The position numbers and the translations under genes were made by a program. The notes under the pieces are model-generated. The model was given only the letters and a program-made list of their open reading frames with translations. It was not told the DNA's origin and ran no database searches. From a virus, in IMG/VR virus record IMGVR_UViG_3300012349_000216, positions 1 to 28,936 of that record: a DNA stretch of 28,936 nt; one strand, written 5' to 3'. Positions 1 through 6,571 of this stretch are shown one piece after another. Numbering within the stretch: the first letter of the stretch is position 1; each line of letters starts with the position of its first letter.

Positions 1-1449
1 AAAGTTATTAGAGGGGTTAAACCCACTGTTTTTGAAATCCACAAGAATGACGAGTTAGTAAGTCAAGAAGCTGATAACAAAGATTATCAGGAAGCATTTG
101 AAAAGTATGTACTTCGTACTAATTGGAGATCATTTTGTCAAATCTTCGTTCTAGGTTCAGCTATTTTTACACCATTTATGGCCCTTGCAAAAGGACAGCG
201 TAGGGATATTATCGAAGATTTGCTTGATATGCGCATCTTCACTGCTATGAATAACATCCTAAAGACCGATATTCAGGCTACTGAATATGACATATATGAA
301 GAAGATAACAGAAAGAAATTGATTAATGAAAAGCTTAAACTCACATATCAACATATTAAAGAAATCCAAGAAACTACTGAAAAAGCAATTTCCGAAAAAG
401 AAGAAAGAATCGCTACCGCCCGAACCAATATTGATGATCTTAATAAACAAGGCTCTGATATACAACTCCAGATTAGGTCCTTTGAACGTTTAAAAGATGG
501 TGAAGAGAAGGTAAAACAAACTGCTAAAGAATTTAGCAACATCAATAATCAACTTCAGCTTAAAGTTAACCAGATTAATCGTGAGATCAAGTTCCTAGGT
601 GACAATGATACCTGTCCTACTTGTGCACAGATTATTGACGAGTCATTCAAAGATAATGCTCTCAATAAGAAAGTATCTCATTTAGAAGAATTGACTGAAG
701 GTTTAACAAAACTTGAAGCTAAATATAGTAAAGTAAGGGATCAGGTTGCTAAATTTTTTGAAATTCAGACCGAAATAGATAATTATCATCAGCGAGAAAG
801 AACAATTGAAAATCAATTAGAGAACCTAGAACGTTATATTGACGAACTTCAGAGTGATATCGATAAAGCAAAGGTAACATATTGCCAAGATGTCAGAAAG
901 CCTGTAGAATTGGAAGAAGAACTAAAAGATGTTTCAAAGAAACTTGAAGGTCTAAACGAAACTCGAACACTTCAAGGTTATGCAGGTGTAATGTTGAAAG
1001 ATACTGGTATCAAGGCTAGAATCATTAAGACCTATATACCAATCATTAATCAGCTCATTGCTAAGTATTCTTCGATTCTAGACTTTTTCGTGGACTTTCA
1101 ATTAAACGAAGAATTTTCGGAAACAATTAAATCACGGTTTCGTGATGAATTTTCCTACGAATCTTTCTCAGAAGGCGAGAAAATGAGGCTAAATCTTGCA
1201 ATTTTGTTCACTTGGAGGGCAATTGCTAAGCTTCGTAACTCGGTGGATTGTAATATCCTGGTTTTCGATGAAATCCTTGATTCTTCGTTGGATAGTGAAG
1301 GAGTCGATAATATGATCAAGTTATTGCATCAAGCAGCTCCAGAAACTAGGGTCTTTATTATTTCACACAGAGACGCAATTCTTGACAAGTTTGAGCGCGT
1401 CATTCAATTTGATAAAAAGAGTAATTTTTCAAGGACTATAGAAGCATGA
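1..1449 (+). CDS. 46: Recombination endonuclease subunit gp46 (SbcC/Rad50-like ATPase), 5'-truncated
   Basis: The reading frame is open from base 1, so the N-terminus and Walker A motif lie outside the window. What remains starts near the motif SFCQIFVLGSA and PFM...RRDIIEDLLD typical of T4 gp46. Long coiled-coil arms follow, broken by a CPTC zinc hook at nt 613-624, then the ABC signature FSEGEKMRLNLAIL (about nt 1168-1209) and the Walker B segment ILVFDEILDSSLD (about nt 1255-1293). In T4, gp46 pairs with gp47 nuclease to resect DNA ends for recombination-dependent replication. The gene ends in a 4-bp ATGA overlap with the deformylase gene. An internal ATG at 178 is not the real start because conserved sequence continues upstream. 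Confidence 0.95.
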   Translation, partial: KVIRGVKPTVFEIHKNDELVSQEADNKDYQEAFEKYVLRTNWRSFCQIFVLGSAIFTPFMALAKGQRRDIIEDLLDMRIFTAMNNILKTDIQATEYDIYEEDNRKKLINEKLKLTYQHIKEIQETTEKAISEKEERIATARTNIDDLNKQGSDIQLQIRSFERLKDGEEKVKQTAKEFSNINNQLQLKVNQINREIKFLGDNDTCPTCAQIIDESFKDNALNKKVSHLEELTEGLTKLEAKYSKVRDQVAKFFEIQTEIDNYHQRERTIENQLENLERYIDELQSDIDKAKVTYCQDVRKPVELEEELKDVSKKLEGLNETRTLQGYAGVMLKDTGIKARIIKTYIPIINQLIAKYSSILDFFVDFQLNEEFSETIKSRFRDEFSYESFSEGEKMRLNLAILFTWRAIAKLRNSVDCNILVFDEILDSSLDSEGVDNMIKLLHQAAPETRVFIISHRDAILDKFERVIQFDKKSNFSRTIEA

Positions 1450-1934
1450 CAATAATGCCACTGATAAAAGATGATATAGTACATTTTACACAACCATGTG
1501 AGGAATTTGATTTTGAAGGATTTTTGGATCCGAGTCAGCTTGCTAGGGATCTTGTTGACACAATGTATCATAATAATGGGTTGGGTCTTGCAGCCAATCA
1601 AGTTGGTCTTCCCTATAGAGTTTTTTGTTTTAGAGGCGATCCAGCTAATTTTGTTCTTTTTAATCCTGTTATTGTTCAAACTGGGGTCGAAGAAATTGAA
1701 TTAGAAGAAGGTTGCCTTTCTTTCCCAGGCCTTGTACTAAATATAAAACGACCTAAGAACGTTCGTGTCAGGTTTCGAGGACCTGATAATGAGCAGCACA
1801 TTCATGATTGGAGCGGTATGACAGCTAGAGTAGTACTTCATGAAATGGATCATTTGAACGGTAAATTATTTTACAATCGAGTATCTAAATATCATAGAGA
1901 TAAAGCTTTTAAAAATAGAGGAAAATTACAATGA
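1446..1934 (+). CDS. def: Peptide deformylase
   Basis: A 162-residue metalloenzyme that removes the formyl group from the N-terminal methionine of new proteins. All three family motifs are present: GLGLAANQ at residues 45-52, EGCLS at 88-92 and HEMDH at 132-136, so the Cys and the two His metal ligands and the catalytic Glu are intact. The length is near that of bacterial deformylases, so this is not the shortened form known from some cyanophages. The start at 1446 overlaps the gp46 stop by 4 bp; an ATG three codons later is also possible. Phage deformylases are known in marine T4-like phages, where they are thought to keep translation going late in infection; that role is inferred here. Confidence 0.95.
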   Translation: MTIMPLIKDDIVHFTQPCEEFDFEGFLDPSQLARDLVDTMYHNNGLGLAANQVGLPYRVFCFRGDPANFVLFNPVIVQTGVEEIELEEGCLSFPGLVLNIKRPKNVRVRFRGPDNEQHIHDWSGMTARVVLHEMDHLNGKLFYNRVSKYHRDKAFKNRGKLQ

Positions 1935-2107
1935 TTTCTAAACAAATAGTATGGCGTGAGTGTACAGATGAGGAAAAAGCTGAAAGAATTGCTAGAGATC
2001 CATCTTTAACAGAAACAAAGATGTATACCGGTGAGAATAAGTCCCGAGCAGGTGCTCGTATTCGTGCAAATGATGAAAATGAGACCTTCACATATTCTAC
2101 AGAATAA
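1931..2107 (+). CDS. Small hypothetical protein (58 aa)
   Basis: A short charged protein with an ATGA overlap with the upstream deformylase stop, which supports translational coupling and a real gene. It is rich in Arg, Glu and Lys, has one Cys, and shows no membrane segment or known motif. It ends just before a strong promoter at 2110, so it is the last gene of the gp46 transcription unit. No function can be assigned. Confidence 0.6.
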   Translation: MISKQIVWRECTDEEKAERIARDPSLTETKMYTGENKSRAGARIRANDENETFTYSTE

Positions 2108-2109
2108 CC

Positions 2110-2138
2110 TTGACAATTGAGTAGAAAGCTGCTATAAT
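2110..2138 (+). promoter_or_regulatory. Consensus sigma-70 promoter
   Basis: TTGACA at 2110-2115, a 17-bp spacer and TATAAT at 2133-2138: a perfect match to both boxes with ideal spacing. It lies in the short gap after the 58-aa gene and 40 bp before the dCMP deaminase start, with an AAGGA ribosome site between. It should drive the modification block by host polymerase. Confidence 0.85.
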
Positions 2139-2178
2139 ATGTTAGATAGTGAAGATTTAGCTTATAAGGATTTAAAAC

Positions 2179-2667
2179 ATGCAACGTCCTGAAGGATGGT
2201 GGGATATATGGTTTTTAGAATTAGCTAAATATGTTTCAACGGCTTCTAAAGATCCTTCTACTCAAGTAGGAGCAGTCATTGTAAACCCTGACACTAAACA
2301 AGTAGTCGGTATGGGTTTTAATGGGTTTGCTAGAGGGGTTGAAGATACAGAAGATCGTCTCAATGATCGCTCTAAAAAATTAGAACTCACTGTTCATGCT
2401 GAAGTTAATGCAGTTCTTAATGCTACAGCTTCAGTTAGGGGTTGTATTATCTATGTATACCCAACTATTATGATACCTGCGTGTTGTGCTCGTTGCGCAG
2501 GTGTTATAGTTCAAAGTGGTATTAAGGCTGTTTTAGGTTATCATTGTCCATATCCTTCTGAACGATGGATGGTACAATCAGAATTATCTTCCCTGATCTT
2601 AAGAGAGGGTGGAGTTAAATGGTATGGGAATTTTGAAGAAATTCCACCTAGGGAGAGGAAATTATAA
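2179..2667 (+). CDS. Deoxycytidylate (dCMP) deaminase family protein
   Basis: A 162-residue zinc-dependent deaminase that would convert dCMP to dUMP, feeding dTMP synthesis. The zinc site is visible: HAEVNA at residues 73-78 (His ligand, catalytic Glu75) and PACCARC at 100-106 (two Cys ligands, most likely C103 and C106). The N-terminal part (STASKDPSTQVGAVIV) is also typical of phage and bacterial dCMP deaminases such as T4 gene cd. The start follows AAGGA and the first gene of the promoter-2110 transcript begins here. The stop shares a base with the next gene (TAATG). Substrate is inferred from family; free cytidine or riboflavin-type deaminases are less likely. Confidence 0.85.
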   Translation: MQRPEGWWDIWFLELAKYVSTASKDPSTQVGAVIVNPDTKQVVGMGFNGFARGVEDTEDRLNDRSKKLELTVHAEVNAVLNATASVRGCIIYVYPTIMIPACCARCAGVIVQSGIKAVLGYHCPYPSERWMVQSELSSLILREGGVKWYGNFEEIPPRERKL

Positions 2668-2861
2668 TGGATAGTGATAGCAAGTTTTGGATTGCAGTTG
2701 TAGCATGTTTATGTTGGACCTTAATATTTATTATAGGTTGTGTAACTGTTGGAACTAGATACTCTAATGAAAGATATTATGATGCATTTAAGCAATGTGT
2801 TGAAGCAAAAGGAACTCCTGTTCCACAATTCAGCGCCGGATTGGTTTGTATTATAAAATGA
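2667..2861 (+). CDS. Small single-pass membrane protein (64 aa)
   Basis: An N-terminal hydrophobic stretch at about residues 8-29 (FWIAVVACLCWTLIFIIGCV) predicts one inner-membrane helix, followed by a polar tail with a Cys pair separated by about 18 residues. It overlaps the deaminase by one base (TAATG) and queD by 4 bp (ATGA). The function is unknown. Its position inside the operon suggests expression with the modification genes, not a role in them. Confidence 0.6.
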   Translation: MDSDSKFWIAVVACLCWTLIFIIGCVTVGTRYSNERYYDAFKQCVEAKGTPVPQFSAGLVCIIK

Positions 2862-3298
2862 AATTTGTCAGCACTAAGCGTTATGGACATAATAGTGGAT
2901 TCTCTTGTTGTTTTAGGCAATGGAGAGCAGCATCACATTGCAACACACTTCATGGCTATCCTTTAGCATTTGAATTTGTTTTTGAGTCAGATGAATTAGA
3001 TCAAAATAATTGGGTCGTCGATTTTGGAAATCTTAAGTGGTTAAAAGAATATCTTACAAAGATGTTTGATCACACTACCTTAGTGGCAGCTGATGATCCA
3101 GAATATGATACTTTTCTAGAATTATCAAGAAAAGGTCTTATTGATATGAGAACTTTAGATGGTGTTGGGTGTGAAAGAATTGCTGAAATGGTATATGAAT
3201 GGGCTAAGTTTTGGGTAGAAGATAAATTTTATGATGTAAAACTTCGTTCTGTTCAAGTTTGGGAACACGAAGGTAATTCTGCGAGGTATGAAGGATGA
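2858..3298 (+). CDS. queD: QueD-like 6-carboxytetrahydropterin synthase
   Basis: A 146-residue member of the 6-pyruvoyltetrahydropterin synthase/QueD family, which turns dihydroneopterin triphosphate into 6-carboxytetrahydropterin (CPH4), step two of 7-deazaguanine synthesis. Family signs are SHCNTLHGY (residues 26-34, candidate catalytic Cys28), WVVDFGNLK (52-60), FDHTTL (70-75, Asp71-His72 pair) and a late VWEHEGNSARY. Compared with the E. coli enzyme as I recall it, two of the three zinc His positions differ: the FEAAH site reads FSCCF and the HGH site reads HGY. His27 and His32 remain possible ligands. The ATG at 2858 overlaps the previous stop (ATGA), so it is preferred over a TTG at 2846. 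FolE, QueE and QueC nearby confirm the pathway. Confidence 0.85.
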   Translation: MKFVSTKRYGHNSGFSCCFRQWRAASHCNTLHGYPLAFEFVFESDELDQNNWVVDFGNLKWLKEYLTKMFDHTTLVAADDPEYDTFLELSRKGLIDMRTLDGVGCERIAEMVYEWAKFWVEDKFYDVKLRSVQVWEHEGNSARYEG

Positions 3299-3489
3299 TC
3301 AGAGATGCTCATTATTGCCTTATAGTTCCTAAAGGGGATGTTTATGACCTTATAGGTGTAGGTCATATGGCTAATTCCATGGATGCTGCATATCTTACAG
3401 GTGCTACTCTTGAACAATGTCTTACTACATTCAAAAAACAGAACCTAAATAGTTGGTGTACACTTTACATAAAAGTGATTATTGATTAA
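3295..3489 (+). CDS. Hypothetical protein (64 aa)
   Basis: A small protein joined to queD by ATGA and to the next gene by TAATG, which supports a real gene. It is mixed in charge, with segments such as HYCLIVPKGDVYDLIGVGH that look like beta strands, and two Cys. No family is recognised. It lies between queD and queE, so it would be made with the deazaguanine enzymes. Confidence 0.55.
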   Translation: MIRDAHYCLIVPKGDVYDLIGVGHMANSMDAAYLTGATLEQCLTTFKKQNLNSWCTLYIKVIID

Positions 3490-3806
3490 TGAATGAAGAG
3501 GAAATATTTGACGAATTAGAACGTTTAAGAGAAAAACTTAAAACACTAAGTGGATATAAAAATAACAAACGCCGTCAAAGAGTTAAAAAAAGAATTGGTC
3601 AATTAAATCTTGATTTAATGATTTTAAGAGATAATAATATTGGGATACCAAGGATACCAAAAGGTGCACAAACAAGTAAAAATTATGGGAGGACCTTCTG
3701 GGAAGCTGATGAAAAAGGTAAGATTTTTAGGGATACATTAGGAACAGCATGGAACACAAGAAAGACAGAAATACCTATAGAATATGTTCGAAGGAAATAT
3801 GATTAA
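3489..3806 (+). CDS. Hypothetical basic protein (105 aa)
   Basis: The N-terminal half (about residues 2-48) is a charged helix with heptad-like Leu spacing, probably a coiled coil, and contains a very basic patch KNNKRRQRVKKR. The C-terminal half is polar with aromatic residues. Basic charge would allow nucleic-acid contact, but no domain is recognised. One-base overlaps (TAATG) on both sides place it inside the queD-queE operon. An ATG at 3493 is out of frame and not an alternative. Confidence 0.55.
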   Translation: MNEEEIFDELERLREKLKTLSGYKNNKRRQRVKKRIGQLNLDLMILRDNNIGIPRIPKGAQTSKNYGRTFWEADEKGKIFRDTLGTAWNTRKTEIPIEYVRRKYD

Positions 3807-4636
3807 TGAAATCTATTAAAGTATCAGAAATTTTCTATAGTCTGCAAGGAGAAGGGTTATATCTTGGCACTCCTTCTATATTCTTGAGAACCTTTGGATG
3901 TAATTTCACTTGCAGTGGATTTTCAATGCATCTCGGAGAGAATTCTATTGAAAGATTTGGTGTAGATCCTTCTAATTATGAAAGATATGAGGACCTCCCT
4001 CTTGTTCATACAGGTTGTGACTCATATGCATCTTGGGACGTAAGATTTAAACACCTTTCACCTTTATTACAAATACCTGCGATTGTAGATAGAATTCAGG
4101 CATTGCTTCCTGATGGTAAGTTTAGTCAAGATAAGCATTTGATTATTACAGGTGGGGAGCCACTTCTTGGATGGCAAAAGAGTTATCCTGCTCTGTTCGA
4201 GGAGTTTGAAGCAAGGAATATGGGACTTACTCATCTTACATTTGAAACAAATGGAACTCAACCTTTAAGCTTAGATTTAGAAAATGCTCTCTTTGATATT
4301 CCTAAAGTTATATTCTCTATCAGTTCAAAGCTACCTTCATCAGGCCATAATTGGACTGAAACAATCAAGCCTGAAGTAATTCAACAATATATTGAATGTA
4401 GCACTTATGCTTATTTCAAATGGGTAGTATCGTCACCTGATGATCTTGTAAGTGTTTATAAAGCACTTGATCTTTATGATCCTATTAAAATTCCAGTTTA
4501 TCTTATGGCTGCAGGTGGGACGACCGAACATTACGACCAAAATAAAAAATGGGTTGCCGAATTAGCCAAAGAAAAAGGATTTCGTTACAGCCCAAGACTT
4601 CAAATCGACCTTTGGAAAAATTCGTGGGGGGCTTAA
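3806..4636 (+). CDS. queE: QueE-like 7-carboxy-7-deazaguanine synthase (radical SAM)
   Basis: A 276-residue radical SAM enzyme of the QueE type, which contracts CPH4 to 7-carboxy-7-deazaguanine (CDG). The start has the QueE hallmark SLQGEG (residues 12-17), then SIFLRTFGCNFTC, and TGGEP at about 113-117 for SAM binding. The iron-sulfur motif is odd: Cys32 and Cys36 have the usual x3 spacing, but the third position is Phe39. The third ligand is probably Cys71 in GCDSYASW, which matches the CDTxYA-like end of the normal motif, so about 32 residues seem inserted inside the CX3CX2C motif. I recall this form from other T4-like phages. It overlaps the upstream gene by one base. Confidence 0.88.
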   Translation: MKSIKVSEIFYSLQGEGLYLGTPSIFLRTFGCNFTCSGFSMHLGENSIERFGVDPSNYERYEDLPLVHTGCDSYASWDVRFKHLSPLLQIPAIVDRIQALLPDGKFSQDKHLIITGGEPLLGWQKSYPALFEEFEARNMGLTHLTFETNGTQPLSLDLENALFDIPKVIFSISSKLPSSGHNWTETIKPEVIQQYIECSTYAYFKWVVSSPDDLVSVYKALDLYDPIKIPVYLMAAGGTTEHYDQNKKWVAELAKEKGFRYSPRLQIDLWKNSWGA

Positions 4637-4637
4637 A

Positions 4638-4814
4638 ATGAAACCAGTTAGTGAATTATTAGCACTTTGTCAAGAATTTGTTGACAATCATCCTTTTGAA
4701 GAAGAAGGGGATCAAGGATATAATTTTGATGATGGTCAATTATTCTTTGAAGAAGTACCAGAAGAAGATATTCTTGATTTTTTTAGTGAAATGTATAATA
4801 TATTAGTAAAATGA
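4638..4814 (+). CDS. Small acidic protein (58 aa)
   Basis: A strongly acidic protein: Glu/Asp-rich runs (FEEEGD, FFEEVPEEDILDFF) with aromatic residues, no Lys/Arg clusters, and a helix-like N-terminus. It follows queE after one base and ends in an ATGA overlap with the NADAR gene, so it fills an otherwise empty gap. Size and charge resemble DNA-mimic or adaptor proteins, but that is only a resemblance; the function is unknown. Confidence 0.55.
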   Translation: MKPVSELLALCQEFVDNHPFEEEGDQGYNFDDGQLFFEEVPEEDILDFFSEMYNILVK

Positions 4815-5236
4815 CAGATATAACACAATTTACAGGATATTATCGGTTCCTTTCAAATTTCTATCCATGTAACGTAGAATTGGAAAGTCATTCTTATCCT
4901 TCAGTAGAACATGCTTATCAAGCTGCAAAATGTTCTCATAAGGAAGAAATGGTTCAATTTCAAGATCGAACCATGAAAGCTGCCGAGGCTAAGCTAGTAG
5001 GTAAGCATGTGAAATTAAAACGAGATTGGGGTCTTTTTAGGATTCCATATATGGAAGGACTTGTAACAAAAAAATTCAATTCAAGTGCTCGTCTTCAAGA
5101 AATGTTGCTTGCTATTGATGGAAAGATAGTAGAAGGTAATTATTGGGGTGATACTTTCTGGGGAGAGTGTCCTTTAGGTACAGGTTATAATCATTTAGGA
5201 AAAATCCTAATGAGAGTAAGGGATAAACTTAAATGA
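4811..5236 (+). CDS. NADAR-family (YbiA/RibX-like, DUF1768) N-glycosidase
   Basis: A 141-residue complete NADAR domain. Family segments in order are FLSNFYPC (13-20), YPSVEHAYQAAKC (29-41, with the conserved Glu-His and Gln), KLKRDWGLFR, and EGNYWGDTFWGEC near the C-terminus. Known members cleave N-glycosidic bonds: YbiA/RibX acts on early riboflavin intermediates, and NADAR proteins have been reported to remove ADP-ribose from guanine bases. Placement between queE and folE ties it to guanine or pterin chemistry. Inference: it either reverses ADP-ribosylation of phage guanines by a host DarT-like defence or removes a side product of the pathway. It overlaps both neighbours by 4 bp. Confidence 0.85.
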   Translation: MTDITQFTGYYRFLSNFYPCNVELESHSYPSVEHAYQAAKCSHKEEMVQFQDRTMKAAEAKLVGKHVKLKRDWGLFRIPYMEGLVTKKFNSSARLQEMLLAIDGKIVEGNYWGDTFWGECPLGTGYNHLGKILMRVRDKLK

Positions 5237-5868
5237 CAATGAAAGATAGCCTCGATAAGATCATAACTACCTACTTTGCTACGGTTACAGAAGTTCCTTT
5301 TACCTACAAAAATAAATTGTATGAACCTAAGCTAGTAACTATATCTCCTATGATATATCGAGATTTCATATGTCATTCTAAGTGTGGTGCATGTTGTTCT
5401 CGTTTCTCTTTGGATTATCTTCCATCAGAAAAGAAACCTTATGATCTTGAAAAGCGTCAAGTAGAATTTGATGGTCGAAAGGTAACAATCTATTCCGATT
5501 ATCAGATCGATCATGAAAGTCACTTCTGCAGAAATCTCAATCAACAAGATGGTCTTTGTATGATACACGGAGCCCATCCTTTTTCGTGTGATTTCGAGAT
5601 TATGAGATTCTTCCACTTTAAAGATCGTCCTGACGCTATAAGAACCTCACTATATGGAAGAGGATGGCAGATGCTACGTATTGATGGTCAGCGTGGTGCT
5701 CAGTGTGAAATGTTAGAGCAGAGTGAAACTGGAAAGTTAGAAGCAGTTCGAAAGCTCAAGAGACTCCTTGAATGGACTACTCATTTTAAATTAAAAACAA
5801 AAGTAAAAAAGATTATTAAAGTGGTGGAGAAATCAAATTTTGACACAATCGAGCAGTTCACGCTATAA
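5233..5868 (+). CDS. YkgJ-like cysteine-cluster protein
   Basis: A 211-residue protein with the cysteine pattern of the YkgJ family (zinc- or iron-chelating): CHSKCGACC near residues 48-56, then FCRNL, and GLCMIHGAHPFSC about 15 residues on. These eight or so Cys probably bind a metal or Fe-S cluster. The C-terminal third is a basic helical region. It lies inside the deazaguanine block, directly before folE, with a 4-bp overlap with the NADAR gene. An alternative ATG lies two codons later. Its chemistry is unknown; a role in tailoring the DNA base is a hypothesis only. Confidence 0.7.
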   Translation: MTMKDSLDKIITTYFATVTEVPFTYKNKLYEPKLVTISPMIYRDFICHSKCGACCSRFSLDYLPSEKKPYDLEKRQVEFDGRKVTIYSDYQIDHESHFCRNLNQQDGLCMIHGAHPFSCDFEIMRFFHFKDRPDAIRTSLYGRGWQMLRIDGQRGAQCEMLEQSETGKLEAVRKLKRLLEWTTHFKLKTKVKKIIKVVEKSNFDTIEQFTL

Positions 5869-5869
5869 G
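5840..5869 (+). promoter_or_regulatory. Possible sigma-70 promoter before folE
   Basis: TTGACA at 5840-5845, an 18-bp spacer and TATAAG at 5864-5869, at the end of the YkgJ-like gene. Transcription would start only a few bases before the folE ATG at 5879, giving an almost leaderless message, so its use is uncertain. The match could be chance. Confidence 0.4.
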
Positions 5870-5878
5870 GATAAAATT

Positions 5879-6571
5879 ATGAAAACTTTTACTAGTGACA
5901 ATATTAGGCGTCGTATTATAAATGAAGGAGGTTCATATGCTGCTTCCGATAATATATCTCAATATCTAAATCATAATGAAGTAGAAGATCTTGAAGAAGA
6001 ACTTACATATAAATTTCAAGAAGTTTTGAAATCTTTGGTCATTGATATTGAAGATCCTAATTCTTCAGGTACAGCAAATCGCCTAGCTAAGATGTACCTT
6101 TATGAAATTATGTCTGGAAGATATGAACTTCCTCCTACAACTACAGCTTTTCCTAATGATGGAAAGAACAAATACACAGGAATGATTGTCATTAGAGCTG
6201 AGATTAAATCGGTCTGTGCTCATCACCATCAGCCTATCGCCGGTACTTGTTATATTGGACTTATACCAAATGGTAAGGTAATGGGTCTTTCAAAATATAT
6301 CAGGTTAGCTCAATGGTGTGCTCGTAGAGGTACTTTGCAAGAAGAACTTTGTAATGATATTGCCAATGTCATTTCTGAAGCAACAGCGTCAGATCATATT
6401 GGTGTTTATATAGCTGCAACTCATGGATGTTGCGAAAATAGAGGTGTAAATGCTCACTCTTCTCTCACCCAGACTACCGTGGTCCGAGGACTTTTTGATT
6501 CTGACACTTCGACAAAACGAGAATTTTTCGATAATATTCAACTTCAAGAAGTACATAGCAAAACAAGATGA
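5879..6571 (+). CDS. folE: GTP cyclohydrolase I (FolE type IA)
   Basis: A 230-residue enzyme converting GTP to dihydroneopterin triphosphate, the entry step for both folate and 7-deazaguanine synthesis. Recognisable are VCAHHHQPIAG (zinc Cys and His), GKVMGLSKYIRLAQWCARRGTLQEEL, and HGCCENRGVNAHSS with the second zinc Cys and the substrate-binding region, aligning well with E. coli FolE. The ATG at 5879, seven bases after AAGGA, is preferred to a TTG at 5840 that falls inside the previous gene and in a -35-like box. It is coupled to dpdA by ATGA. With QueD, QueE and QueC next door, its product most likely goes to the modified base, not folate. Confidence 0.93.
   Translation: MKTFTSDNIRRRIINEGGSYAASDNISQYLNHNEVEDLEEELTYKFQEVLKSLVIDIEDPNSSGTANRLAKMYLYEIMSGRYELPPTTTAFPNDGKNKYTGMIVIRAEIKSVCAHHHQPIAGTCYIGLIPNGKVMGLSKYIRLAQWCARRGTLQEELCNDIANVISEATASDHIGVYIAATHGCCENRGVNAHSSLTQTTVVRGLFDSDTSTKREFFDNIQLQEVHSKTR

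Noticed and set aside
2108-2178. preQ1 or similar riboswitch in the leader of the modification operon
   Set aside because: The leader after the promoter is about 30 bases and shows no hairpin with an A-rich tail as in preQ1 riboswitches.
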